This document shows positions 13,612-26,130 of a stretch of 64,000 bases of DNA, one piece after another. Made by a program: the position numbers and the translations under genes. Numbering within the stretch: position 1 is the first letter of the stretch; every line of letters begins with the position of its first letter. Origin of the DNA: Dasyornis broadbenti (Eukaryota; Chordata; Aves; Passeriformes; Dasyornithidae); NCBI GenBank assembly GCA_013397935.1, contig VZRN01006295.1, forward strand, positions 1,971,129 through 2,035,128, read 5' to 3'. The notes beneath the pieces are model-generated. The model worked only from the letters and a program-made list of their open reading frames with translations. It did not search any database and was not told the origin of the DNA.

Positions 13612-14747
13612 TCTGCTTTACTTCCAACTTTCCTTGCTTGGAAAGTGTATTAGACTACTACTTTCTCTCTTTTTCTCCTCCCTCCAGGTTTTTGACAGAC
13701 CACATGCCTTTGTTTTCACACCTACAGTTTACTCTTTAAAAGCACTCCTCATAGTATCATGCTGTTTTCTGATTTTTGTCCCTTATCTCAGGATATGTAC
13801 TCTGCAGAGACGAGGAACTTGGAAAAAAGCCATGAATTCTTTTCCTAATGGGAAATACCAAAGCTGCTGTATGTACCTCTTTTCACTTACAATTTTGGAG
13901 TTGGGATTCAGCCCTGACTGCCTTCTCAACACAAAATATTAGCATTGGGACTGATGAACTGCACAAACATATGCTGAGTTTGATGGAATATTCACACATT
14001 TTAGATTCAACTTGCTAAAATAAAAGGCTCAGGGACAAGGCAACAGCCTTTTCTTATGAAATTATTCAAATCATCAAAACAATATTTATCAACAACAAAG
14101 GTACAACCACCAATTTTGTGGACCCTGGCCACATTGCTGACTTTGGTCAAAGGGACTGTAGCACTGAGGTGAGATCCTGTACAGACTTGTCAATGTAAAG
14201 AGCCCCAGGACAGTAACTTTTATCAGTGGTCATGCAGGAGGAGGTTTTTGCTGATTGCAGGCATGTGCATTGTGGTAACAAGTGCTGCAAATGCAGAAGG
14301 TTCTGCAAAAGGATCATGGGACAAACACCATCCACAGAAGATGTCAGTCCCAAATTCCTTCTTGCTTCAAGAACAGCTACACTAGAAAAATCTTACCCTT
14401 CCACTCAGCTCCTGCACAGGCTCCTGGCAATAGACTTGGTCCCAGTAGATGAACTCCACTCTCCTGTAAAAGTTTCTCCTCCTTCCTCCTTTCCAGGACA
14501 CATGATGTTACACAAGTTCAGAATTTTTTTAGTTTGAAAGTGGATGATGCAGGTGACTTTTCTTGTGTATATTTGGGATGAGGCATAAAAAAGGTTTGCT
14601 CTTCCTGAGCAATATCTGGAAACAAAAGAGTGTATGTACTTGCTTATCTGCCTTTACCTCAGCTACTTGCATTGTAAAGCCAAAGCTCATAGTCTTTGTA
14701 TGAAGAGGTTTGGATTTCACTCTTTATCTTGCATTTTTGTGTCCCAG
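13612..14747. other. Unannotated stretch
   Basis: A portion at 14100-14540 has more balanced composition and overlapping open frames on both strands (103 codons forward from 14226, 68 reverse). Neither translation is recognisable and I see no convincing splice-bounded exon. Confidence 0.5.
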
Positions 14748-14835
14748 TGAATCACAAAATTGTTTAAGTTGGAAAAATGTTCCGATCATTAAGTTCAACC
14801 ATTAACCCAGCACTTCCAAGTCCACCACTCAACAT
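14748..14835 (-). mobile_element. CR1 LINE, 3' end scrap (reverse)
   Basis: Read on the reverse strand this is the last 90 or so bases of a CR1 element. On the given strand the blocks are 'aatcacaaaattgtttaagt', 'tcaaccattaacccagca' and 'cttccaagtccaccactcaa'. They mirror the end of the 12828-13028 copy, so it probably belongs to a related subfamily. It is extremely truncated and non-coding. Confidence 0.85.
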
Positions 14836-16053
14836 TTCTTGTTAGTGTATATATAGTGTGAATGTGTGATGGCTTCCTGTTGAGAAAAAGTGTTTGTGTG
14901 AGAGCCTGAGATGTCAAATGCTATACTTAAAGCAAAAGAGTTGATGTTGTGTTATCACTACATAGCACAGTCATTTATTGGTAGTACATGTATTTGCTGA
15001 AGAGCAGCTGCTTTTATTTTGCCAGTGTAGCACCGACAAAATTGGTTCCTTTCTGAAGATTTGTCTCTCATCATTCTCAGTAGTTTATGTTATTAATTGT
15101 GAAGGTTTTCTGTATTTGTTAGGTTTTTCTCAGTCTCCAGCTCAGCAGCTAATTCTGGTGCCTCTCTAGAGAGCCACAGAATAGAGTCCTGGGCGAGCTT
15201 GGGTTGCTCAGGACATCTGGACATCATCTGGTTCCTCTCATCGCTCAGAGGACACCTCAGATCAAGTACCCAAGGGCATTCAAGGGTTGTGACGTGCCTG
15301 GTTTGGCATTCTCCTGAAATGAAGAGTGCAGCAGTCAGACTCACTGATAGGTGAGAAAGTCCCATCACAAATACTAGGTCAGAACTTTCCTGTAATAGTT
15401 TTTTTCAGATTTTCCCTGAAATATTCTGTGCAGGAACTCTGAGTAATTACTGAGGTTACATCCCTTTAGACAACTACTCACTTATTCTGCACATGAACAA
15501 AGGAAATAATTCTAAAAATTTATATATACATATCAGATATTTTATATGTACTCATACATATATAATATTTATTGGCATGGAAAATTGCTTTTAATTGCCC
15601 TTTGATTTACATTATTTTTTTTTAAGTGCAATTCTTTAAAAATAGCTATCAGAAATGGTCAGTTAGAATAAATAACAAGAAAACAAGCTACCAGATAGCA
15701 CAGCAATGAGAATATAAATTGTAATATTAACTTTCAATTCATGTTTTAATTTCTTATAATATCTATTTTTCTGATTACCAAAATAAGTACCAATTATAAG
15801 CTCAAGTTCTAGTCATAAATAATTGTACATCAACAGATACAGATGTCCTGTAGGAAATAAAAAATCAAGCATACAACAGTTGCATGAGTAACTAAAGGGA
15901 AAAAAAACAAGATCGGAAAACACATAACATATATAACACATAACATATTGTTAAATGTATGTATTTTTCATTTTATAAAGAAATTGAAATTGTTTTTTGA
16001 ATTAATAACAAAAACATTTTTGCAAATAGTATTTACTTTATTTTTACTGCATT
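14836..16053. other. Unannotated AT-rich stretch
   Basis: Nothing recognisable is seen. A slightly GC-richer patch lies at 15165-15310 with no identifiable similarity. Confidence 0.5.
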
Positions 16054-16067
16054 TATTGCGCGCAATA
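16054..16067. repeat. 14-bp perfect palindrome TATTGCGCGCAATA
   Basis: The sequence equals its own reverse complement and contains two CpG dinucleotides in a strongly AT-rich setting. It resembles a C/EBP-type ATTGCGCAAT palindrome with an added GC at the centre. It could equally be chance. Confidence 0.5.
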
Positions 16068-16081
16068 TATGTGTAAAATGA

Positions 16082-16275
16082 CGTGTATATGATATATATG
16101 TGCAAACAAATATATATATATCATATTGTTTATATATTGTTGTTACATATATTATTGTTATATGTCATATATAATAGTATATATATAATATATATATTAC
16201 AGTATATATACACAAAGGAATAATATACACTTATATTATATATATAAGTATATATCTTATATTTATGCTATGGAG
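16082..16275. repeat. AT-dinucleotide-rich low-complexity region
   Basis: Interrupted (AT)n and TATATA runs cover about 190 bases, including several short self-complementary blocks able to extrude as hairpins. There is no coding potential. Confidence 0.85.
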
Positions 16276-17338
16276 ATAATATAACATATCTGGTTATACA
16301 AACACATGTTTTCTGTGTTTTAGTATGAGAATCCTGTAAACTACAAATTTTTAACTCTTAAAATTTTAAAAATAGTCATATGATTAGCAAAATTCAAGAC
16401 ATTATCATGCATTTTTGTCCATAAACTCTTGAAAGAAATTTATTTCTGGTCAATCGGTGTTGCCTGTGAAATTGAAATGAAAATGTCTTCCCAGTCTATC
16501 AGATACTTATTATTACAGCAATTTCTAAAGTAATCTCATATCCACATAGGACTGGAGACACAGATACTGTCTTGAATATCAAATACATATCTATTTTAAA
16601 ATAATAATCTAAGTTATTATGTGATATGTTCTCATAATGGTCAATATGCCTCAAACAATTTAGGGTATGTAGTTGAATCTCTTCAAATTCGCAGTATACA
16701 TTAAGCAATCAAAGAAATTATTAATAGAGGAAATCTGAAGAGATTTCATTTTTTTCTACAATATAACCATTCACAACGTGGCAGCAAAAACAGTCACACA
16801 ACACAATTTTGAGATCAGGATGCCTGGAACACAATAAAAGTCAGCTAAACTTCACAGTGTAATTTTCTTTCATTTTGTTTCTTGTTTGGATTCTGCAATT
16901 CAGGAAAAAGAAATTTAAATTACAATAGCTAAACCTTCGCCCTTCATAAGAAGATCAGGGAAAAGATACAAAGTTTTCAAGAAATGAAGGCAAAGAATCA
17001 CTTAACAGGAGAACATACAGTTATAAAAAAATTAACAAGTCAGGATTGCAAGACAATGGCCAGGAAAAGAGAACATGAGCTACACAGCAGTTTCACAATA
17101 TATGCAATTTTACTGAGCCATTAATATTTAACTTCTCTATTTTTGCTGCTTCAGCCACATTTTTCATCATTACCATCACTTCTTCACTTTGCAGAGAGAA
17201 AAATAATGCAACAGGTGAGAATCAATGGAACAGAAAGGTTTTTAATGCTAATTTGTCAAAAATTAAATATGTAAATAGCCATGACTTCTGTTCCTTCAAG
17301 GATAAAGCAGAACATGTTACCTGTTTTCCAAATTTGGG
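16276..17338. other. Unannotated AT-rich stretch
   Basis: No gene, transposon or structured repeat is recognisable here. Confidence 0.5.
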
Positions 17339-17400
17339 TGCCAGTAAGTTACTAATTTGCTTCAGTTAATTTATGATTTGTTCCTTGATTATGAACCTTT
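17339..17400 (+). repeat. 62-bp direct repeat, copy 1
   Basis: It begins TGCCAGTAAGTTACTAATTT and ends ATTATGAACCTTT. It matches 17981-18042 over 62 bases with six substitutions and no gaps (about 90%). The sequence is not one I recognise as a transposon. Confidence 0.85.
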
Positions 17401-17980
17401 GAGAAAGGCTATGAATTGGTGTGAAACAAATAGATTAGCTTGGAAAGTAAGATGCATTCTGCTTTGAAGAAGAAAAAGTCAGAAAGTTAAAACCAAAAAA
17501 GCTGTGTTGAGCAAGCTCTACAACAATTTGACATTCCAGTTTAGGCATCTGAGTACCATCTATCGAATAAACCCACTGCTTAAATGTATCGTGCCCACAC
17601 TTCCCACTCTCCCTTGCCTTCTGTTTGGTTTTGACATAGATGATAAAACCTTCTACACTCGTGACTGTGCCACTGCTGGAGACTTAGATGTGGAATTTCT
17701 CCTCAGTGCCTTGTTTGTCTCCCTTTCCACATTGCATTCTTAGACTTATCCAAGAGCTGGGAGTAAGGAAGCTAACTTCTAAGATTTATTAGACAGCTTT
17801 CTCCCTTCCTTCTCTCCTCCCTCTCTCTCACCACCCCCTTGCCCATACACACTCCCATACCTGAGTAGGAATAATCTCTTTATAATGGGATGAGTTTCTA
17901 GCTCCCATACGTAAAATCGGTGGCTTGGCATTTTTCTTGCTAGACTGTTGTAGATGTGCAACTCTCTTCCTTTTTCTTCA
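17401..17980. other. Spacer between the two 62-bp repeats
   Basis: The spacer holds a frame of about 79 codons (17504-17743) with no recognisable domain and a CT-rich patch around 17800-17830. The repeats are not obviously part of its content. Confidence 0.5.
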
Positions 17981-18042
17981 TGCCAGTAAACTACTGTTTT
18001 GCTTCAGTTAATTTATTATTTCTTCCTTGATTATGAACCTTT
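17981..18042 (+). repeat. 62-bp direct repeat, copy 2
   Basis: This is the second copy of the repeat at 17339-17400, in the same orientation 642 bases downstream. It is immediately followed by a small imperfect tandem, with CTTCTTCACCCCTT-like units between about 18040 and 18080. Confidence 0.85.
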
Positions 18043-21000
18043 CTTCACCCCTTCACCCTTACGAAGCTTCTTCACCCCTTTACTACCTTTTACGTGAGGC
18101 TTCTGAGCATCCTATGGTATCCTTCTCCAGACATTTCTGTTGTTGAGAGTAGGACTCTCTGCCATCTGCTTACAAGCCAGTACTTCCCAATGAGCCTGCA
18201 AGTGGCTAATGCCCATTAACAGCGGTGCTGTTACCAACCAGTGCTTTGTGTAAGTGCCAGTCAGCTCGGAAGTTTAGGGTCACCTTAAACTGGGAACTGC
18301 AAAGGTGGTTCTGCCAAGATACTCTTAAATCCTTGCAAAACTTTTGAGCTTTTACTGGAAATGTTCCGTTTCTTGAGCCTGCCCACACAGCAACAGTGTG
18401 TTCAAAATAAAACCATTAACAGATCCGCAAACAATTTAAAAGTCAAAGTTACCTTGAATAAAGCTCACTCTTATTTTGTGGTACTTCAGGATTTAATCAA
18501 CAATATTTCTGACTTAGTAAAATCAGCAGAAAATAAACCCATCAGGGTTAGATGCTGTGAAAAAAACTATTAACCTATGCTTAAACGCACACTGATTTAG
18601 GTCTCAAAGTACTAAACAGGAGTTACAAGTGATTTCTATGAGTACTAAAGAATGAAAGTTTAGCATTCCCTACATTTAGAACTAATCATTTCTCTTGTAA
18701 GTTAATTCAGCAGTTGTGGGAGCAGATACTGAGGCTTCAGTGGCATTGAAATGATTGAAGCAGACTATGAAATCTGTATTTCGTTTATTTTGGAGCCAGA
18801 AAGAAAATGTTAAGGAATCAAATTATTAAATTTCAAAAATTATTTGATTTGGCTTTGGACATGTCAGTTTTGGGTGCAGTAATTTTTTGCCAGGATTTGT
18901 GAATAAATGATCCCAAATCTTGGAGACATCAATAGCTGAAATATATTTCTCTGGACATGTTACACATGAGCAATCTATGCAAACATTGGTGACGTAAACC
19001 AACATGTTCAATGTTTCTTTTTTTCTTGGTTTTTTTTTTTTTTGGTGAATCTGTGTCAACAGTTCTGCTCTATTAAGCCCTATCGTTGTTTTCAGTTTGT
19101 GCTTTTACGAGTACTAGGAAAAAGAGATTGTCAAGTATTTCCTTAACTGCAAGCTTCTACTACCCCAATAATTTAAGTTGCTAAATTAAGTGTTAAATAA
19201 ACTTACACCACTAATTCTTGGGATAAGCAAATTTGTCAAATGATATTGGTTGTGTTTAGAGTGCTTGTTGGAAGGATATTGAATATCTTGGAAAAAGCAT
19301 GCTTATTGTCATTCCAGTGGAACAAAATGCTAATAGGAAATAGTTAACCTGTACAGACAAAGAGACCTGATGAAATTTTAGAAAAGTTGTGCTCTGCTCA
19401 CCAGTACAAGCAGGAGAGCATTTTGTTGAAAAAGTTTGTCCTGAAGTGCCTATTCCAGTTGAAATCCGACCTGTGATTTGCTTCACTCGAAATCATAGAC
19501 ACTGAGAAATCCTTACTCTATGTAGTTATTTATTTAACATTCATTAATGATCTTGGCTCAAGCAATGCAGACTTCTCAAGGATGAAAGTTCAAATTTACT
19601 GAAAGCAGATCATCAAAACTAGAATGATTATCCCAATTTAATGCTGTCATAGGTGCCATTCCCCAAATGTACCATTTATGAGAGTGCCTAATGATGCAGG
19701 TTATATTTTGTCACAAGCAGTTTTCAATTATTACCTTCAGGACCCCATGCACAGATGTAATGTTATATCATGGTTATTTTTTCTTCCATTGAAATAGCAT
19801 TGTTCTTTCTTCCAGACAGATTTTGATGAATTGTGGAGAACTTTTATCCAAAAGAGATTAAATGAAAATACTTGTGTTTCTGAGGTGACTGAAATACATC
19901 CAGGACTTGGAATCCTGTTTACAGGAAGGAAAAGAAAATTTCTTCCTTGAGCATAGTAGGTTTAAGAAACAAGAAGATGAAATGTGTCACCAGGCATTAT
20001 TGTAGTGAGGAGAAAATCAGAAAATACTCAGATTCCTTCTGAAGCAATTAGCCTACCAAATGATCAAACTTTTCTCAGAAAATTCCAATGTCTTCTAACT
20101 CCAGGTGAGATAGAAATAACAGAAGATCTTTATGCAGTGCTTTCAGTTTATGTTAAAACAAAAAAAAAAACAAACAAACAAGAACAAACAAAAAGTTAAA
20201 AATTCTCATTTTTCATTATTTGAAAAAAAAATCCATTACAGTTGATAAATCTGGATATTTCCCCCTTATACTCTTAGTATACAGATGAACATATCAGTGA
20301 ACCTTTTCTCATTAGTGACAATTAGTACTGAGAGTCATTTGCTTGATGGATATATATTCTTGTAGGTAAAAAGAACAGATTGACTAAGTTAATCATCAGT
20401 GCACATGACAGTGCTTCAGTACCTGAGATCCTATGAGTAACTGTCTGTCCAGAATGCAGACAACCAAAAAGAATGGTTTAACCTCCCCTACTGAATTTTA
20501 GGGGGTGATTGACTCAGGTGATTTACATGGTATTGCAACATTCCTGGAGATTTCAAAAATAATATGGACTTCACTGTGTGATTTCTTTTTAATTTTTACA
20601 TCAGTATTTGAAAATGGATGCATTTAGATGAACAATTCAGAAGTTTGTTTTTAACTTTCATGTTAGTATTTGGCACCAAGGGCAGGATGTACACTGTATT
20701 TTTTTTTAACATGATACTAATATGAGGGAGTTTTTTCCTAAGTGATTCGACTGTTTGGACTTCAGACTGTGATTCAATAAAGCTCTAAAAATATTTCTGA
20801 ACATATTTCACTAAATCATATACATATTCAGTTATGCCTGTTAGTCCCTCTGTTAGATGTGAATGAATATCTTTTGGTAGGAAAAAAAAAACTTTAAAGC
20901 TAGAAAGACATTATAGGATTCTTTTGGAAAATAAAATTTAGTCTGACAGCTAGGTCCTAAATCAGGAATGAGAAAAAATAATTTAGATTTAGAACACTGA

Positions 21001-23527
21001 GCTCTTACAGTTGGCGTTGTTTCTCTGACACACTGAAAGGCCCTTGAGATGAATTATCTACTGCAAAATATCACAATGGGTTTTTTTGCTTCATTTGCTC
21101 CTTAAATTACTGGGTTTAAAGATATTCTAACTGACCAAATATCTAAGAACGTAAAAACTGGAGGTTTTTATATACCTAAATAGCTCCATATCGTATTCTT
21201 CTGTTATTTTGGTAGCTTGTCTTAGGAATTCTCTTTTAAATACTTGTTCTTTAATATTACTGAAATGTACTTGTTTTGATTAACAGCTCAAACCCATGGA
21301 TTCTCACCAGGAACCAAATTTTCATAAGTGCATTATCCCCTTATAGCATGAATCACCAAAGCACGTGTCATTCATGTGGAGTCCAAATTATTCTGTCAAG
21401 CACTGAAATTTGAAATAATTCAAAATCTTCCTAGGTGTTCTCTCATTCTTTTAAATTTTTTTAGTTATTGAGTAATTTTACATAAATTATTAATACAGTA
21501 ATTTTCCTACAGAAATTCAGACAAAGGGCATACCAGGGAAAATAAAAAGAGTATCTCGGTTTAGGATTGGCAATGACAATGGAAATCTTCTTGCATAAAA
21601 CGCTGATGTAAATTATGTGCAACGTAGTCAGGTAAATGTCATGATCCAGAACACACTGGATGTGAAAAATTCCATTATCTTTGGAAAGCCTTATTTTATT
21701 CAAAGTAATTTTCCTCACATTAGGGCAAACATTTCATTTTGTGGTCTAATTCCACTCTGGGATGAAGGAGAGTAAGGAAAGAAAGAGCAAAATATTTTTT
21801 TGTCCTTCACTGAATGTTACTTGGTTGAATCTAGGGATAGAGCACAACAGTATTTGGAATGGCATGATATATTAATAAATTTATTAAGTAGCTCAGAATA
21901 CGCCATTATTAATATTTCTTTTTTAAATGAATGTGGAGCTTTTCTGCTGTCTAAAGAGATTCAGCAGTATAAACAGATTCTTCTTTCAATTCTTTGGTTC
22001 TACCTGGAAAAGAAATGTAGCAATCTCCTGAGGTTTTCTTTGGATTTGAAGAAAGCCGTAAGGTTTCCTTTGAAGAGGGATTCCTGGAGACTGGCTGGTA
22101 TTTAGTGAATTTCAGAGTGCAGAGTTTAAACTGACAGAGACATTCTTGTAGGAAGGGGAGCAGTTAAATCTCATCCTTCCCCAGCACAGATCATAGTCCA
22201 ATAGATGAGTAATTGAATGCTTTTACTTTAGGTGTTTCATATATTGCAACTGTATTTAGTCCGGCAGGTTTCATTTTCCAGTGCTCTCTCGAAAGCATTT
22301 CCTTCGTTACCATACGTGTTTAAGTTCTGTATTTTAATTCTATTAGCTTTTATTCTAGAGGTACTTCACTTGAGGATTCCTCTAAGATGAGTAAAAAATA
22401 CTATTGTATTTCTGTTGATGTTACCTATATCATCAGTGTATCCAAACAGTAAAATATTATTTATATTTTTCTGACAGTGATTAAAGAACAGATTCTGACA
22501 ATGTTTAATTGTTTAATAAAATTGTTACACATTGCATATTTGGAATACTGATGTGCAGAACTTCTTACGGTCTTAAAGTGCAGGACCAGATCTATGGTCT
22601 TTTCACTGTCTGGGAAATATCTGTAGATATTTCAGTCTTCATTGTGCCTCCAAGCAAGTAATTCACACTTTTCCAGAAATAATCCCATGTGCCCTCTGTA
22701 GATCAGTAAATATTTACTCTTGTCTTTAGGCCCTGCCTTGCACTGGTTAAGCTGGAAAGGTTGACTCACAGAGGAACAAAGATAGTGAGGGAACAGAAGG
22801 AATAGTGCAGTCAAGATATTCACAAGTGTTTGAAAAAGAGGGTGGGTAAAATGTTATGAAGTTAGCAGTGAAAAAAAATCAACCTTGTGACAGTACAAAT
22901 TGAAACTCTCTGGAGAATTGCATCAGGATCTTATGATGCAGAATAGAAATTGCAAATAGAATTTCACATCCACATGAGAAAAATAAAACGTGGGAGCATA
23001 GACAGCACCTTACACAGACTATTATGGTTCAGAAGTAGCTGCCACTGCCTAAGAAAGAGATTGTAATCATTATAGTCATCATCTCAGTCTTCACAGAATG
23101 TTCAAATAATTGCAGAGAAAAGAACTTAAAATATGGTATCCCACTACATAAATTCATTGTTACCACAACTTTTGTACTGCTTGCACTTGATTACCAATTT
23201 TCTCCTTTGATCAGGGCTACAGAGAAGACAACAAGGAGGGTCAGATTTACACAGCGCTTTCTGCAGAAGACAAGAAACCAATTGCAGTGCTTCTCTTCAA
23301 AAAAGCTGAAAACAGATGGGTATAATAAAATCATGAATATAGAGAAAGTGTGTAAGGACTGATTTTTCATTTTCTTCTTGAAACTACTGCAGTCACACCA
23401 AAAGGATGACTGAGTTATATCCTTCTTATTTTCTTAAATGCTGGTAACACCACAGTGTGCTATTTAGGCCTTTGATGTGAGAATCAAGGTAATTTTCATC
23501 AACTACAATCTTTAAGGATAAACCTGC
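18043..23527. other. Long AT-rich region without genes
   Basis: Nothing recognisable beyond homopolymers (T-rich at 19019-19044, A-rich with CAAA units at 20158-20192). The frame at 21800-22105 (101 codons) has no recognisable domain. Confidence 0.55.
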
Positions 23528-23866
23528 TCCAGAATGGACTCCAAGTGCCATGTTCTTTCAGGGAATATCCGCTCACACAGTGGGGTTCTCCAGGCACTGC
23601 AGTGTGGGTACCTGCTCCATCATGGGGCCACTCCAGGAGCTGCAGGACACCACCTGCTCTACCAGAAACCCTGCAGGAGTGGCAGGGACATCTCTGCCAA
23701 GGCACCCAGACCACCACCTCCCCTCCTCCTGCTCTGTCCTCAGTTCTCAAAGGGCCATTTATCACACTTTTTCTCTCACTTCTCGCTGTCTCCAGCCACG
23801 GAGACCACACCTGCAGCCCTGTGCTACCAAAACCTTGATACCTGCACTCAATAAAATTATTTATTT
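23528..23866 (+). mobile_element. GC-rich block, possible LTR fragment
   Basis: A sharply bounded GC-rich block of about 340 bases sits in AT-rich DNA. Overlapping frames stay open on both strands, as is common in GC-rich DNA, and none has a recognisable domain. Near the right edge a poly(A) signal AATAAA occurs at 23850-23855, preceded by 'gatacctgcactc'. Composition, sharp edges and the terminal signal suggest the end of an avian retroviral LTR or another transcribed repeat. I cannot name a family. Confidence 0.35.
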
Positions 23867-25988
23867 TCAAAGTACGTGAGGTCAGGTTGGTTTAAAAACA
23901 TACTTTACATCCTTTGCATTGGATTATGTGACTGAAAAGTTCAAATCTCACAACTTTTAAATAATGTAAGTCAATATAGAAATCTCCTAGCCTGCTTTTT
24001 GCAAACCATGAGTAAGCCATACCTCCTAAAATATACTACATATCATTGTATAGTTCTTTCCTTCCTTACGCTGTACCCACCTACTCTGACTGTATTTTTT
24101 TGTTTTGGTTTGGTTTTTCTTGTAATTGTTTGCAAAATCTTCTAGCTTTTTGGCAACATGGAACATTCTTCTCAAATATTCCCTCCCATCAGTATGAAGA
24201 AGTCAAATCTCATGTTTTATTGAGCAATTACGCCATGGAGCAAAAATGGCACCAAACTAAGTAGCTAAAAGTTATTCAGACATAATTTTTCAACCTTTCT
24301 TCTCAGTATTGATCACATTATATTCTTTACCTGATATTGTAAAATGCATTAAATTTTTACAATTTTTTAAATTTTAAAAATGCCAGAGTGCTGGCTTATG
24401 CTGAATTCATGATTCTTTTTCTACAGACTTCTCTTAAGCCACAATTTTCATCTATGAAAATGGCACTCAATTTTTTCTGAACTTAAAAAAAAAGTATAAA
24501 AAGGGATATTCACACAGAAGACCTCATTGGCCCTTTTTCTCTTCAATGTTTCCTTCATTCGTTCAGAGTAGATATGTCTGAAGACTGTCTAAATACTCAA
24601 GTCACAAGTCAGAAGAAAATCTAAGTCCTTTCACTGATTATAAATGTCAGTGATATGAAGATCACAGTGGCCTATAATTCATACAAAGTCTCTAATTATT
24701 TCAAAGTAATAAACCAATTAATACACTCAGATTATTAATGAATAATGTATCAGAAAAAAAGAGAGAAAACATAGCTGTCTTTGAAGAGCTTGCTTGCTGC
24801 AGTCAAAGATGTTTTTTAAAGATCACTCACCATACATCAATAATCTTTTAGATCAAATACCACCATCAGTTACATGAAGCTCTCCAGTAGCAGCCATAGC
24901 TAGTAAATTACAATAGTGAACAGCCTAAGCAAGATCTGTTTGAGGGAAAGTCAACATCTTCTTGATGTTGTGCGACACTGAATTAAAGAAAAAGCCTAGC
25001 TGAAAATGTAAATTTGGACTCCAACACTGATGTGAAATCAGAGGAATTTTTAAATTGTACTTTTTGTGTTTTCCTTCTGAGAGGCTTAGGTGATTGACAG
25101 ATGATCAGAAACAGCCCGGTGCAGAGTTTTTCTTGCATCTTGCCAGTACTAAGTGAGCCTTTTATTTACCCTTTCTCAGGAAAGAGCAACCTGAAAAATA
25201 CATGCTGTGGTTTCTTGTTTTACAATAATGTGTAACACGTCTGCTTTGTTTTTTCTGGTTTCTTTTATTGACAGTTTTAATTTCAGCACATTTCGTGCTC
25301 AAATTAAAGTAATATTTTATATTCTTTCTGTGCTAGAGCTGAGACAATTTAGAGGTGCAAAAGAAACATCTGGCAAATAAAGAGAAGACAAACTTAGAAA
25401 CTTGTAAGACTCCTACATGGCAAGAAAGTAACATGCACAGAAGCTACCTAGTAAGGACACAGATTTTCTATCTGAAAAGAACATGGAAGATAACAGCTTT
25501 TATCCATCTCACAGATGCCAACATTTCTTACATAGGAAGGACTGACTTTTTCCTATGTGATCATGCTTGGTTTCTCCTACATTTCCTTAAAAAGATAACA
25601 ATGAATATTTGTCTCTTTTCACTGCTATAACTTTGTGTCTCTTTCATAATTGTGGGAAGAAAAAGTTTCGAGACTCCTATTCCTGGTTCACCCTCAAGTT
25701 TTGTGAAAGTTCTACTATTTTCTGTTACTTTTACAGAAGTTTAACAAGATGCAGCTATGAACTATATAACTACAAGTATCAATCCTCTCTAACTTTTATT
25801 TTAACTCAGATAGAGTTCTGTATCAGTTCAGAAAAAATCCCCAATAGCTGATTTTTTCTGAGATTTGTCATTGATTCAGTGAAATCATAGGTAAGTGTTT
25901 ATTTATTTAGCATATGGGGGTTTCCACTGGAGCTGGAACATCCAAACTTTTCTGAATCAGCATCTTTCTCTCAAACATAAAGATCGAA
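23867..25988. other. Unannotated AT-rich stretch
   Basis: No gene or repeat is recognisable. The frames at 25355-25630 and 25609-25851 look random. Confidence 0.55.
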
Positions 25989-26130
25989 AACACAGAATAA
26001 TGTAAGCTGGAAGGAACTTCAGGTTCCAGGCACATGGTGTGACACTCGGGGTCACCTGCACAGAGCCAGGAGTTGGACTTTTATGATCCTTGTGGGTGCC
26101 TTCCTCAGGATATTCCATGATTCTATAATT
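25989..26130. mobile_element. Two abutting CR1 3' ends
   Basis: The right part (about 26041-26130) matches a sense CR1 end: 'aggagttggacttttatgat', then 'ccttgtgggtgcc' and the tail TTCCATGATTCTATAATT. The left part (about 25989-26030) resembles a reverse-oriented CR1 end, with 'acagaataatgtaagctgga' followed by 'aggaacttcaggt'. The two meet almost directly in the middle. The sense half is fairly secure, the reverse half tentative. Confidence 0.6.

Noticed and set aside
14147..14537. Overlapping open frames with cysteine-rich stretches on both strands
   Set aside because: The cysteine spacing does not fit a zinc-finger or other motif, and neither strand reads as a known protein. I considered a pseudogene fragment but could not support it.
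21800..22105. 101-codon open frame
   Set aside because: It has no recognisable domain and sits in AT-rich DNA with no exon signals that I can defend.
23499..23879. Open frames on both strands of up to 123 codons
   Set aside because: Several frames are open simultaneously over the same GC-rich block, which points to composition and not to coding.
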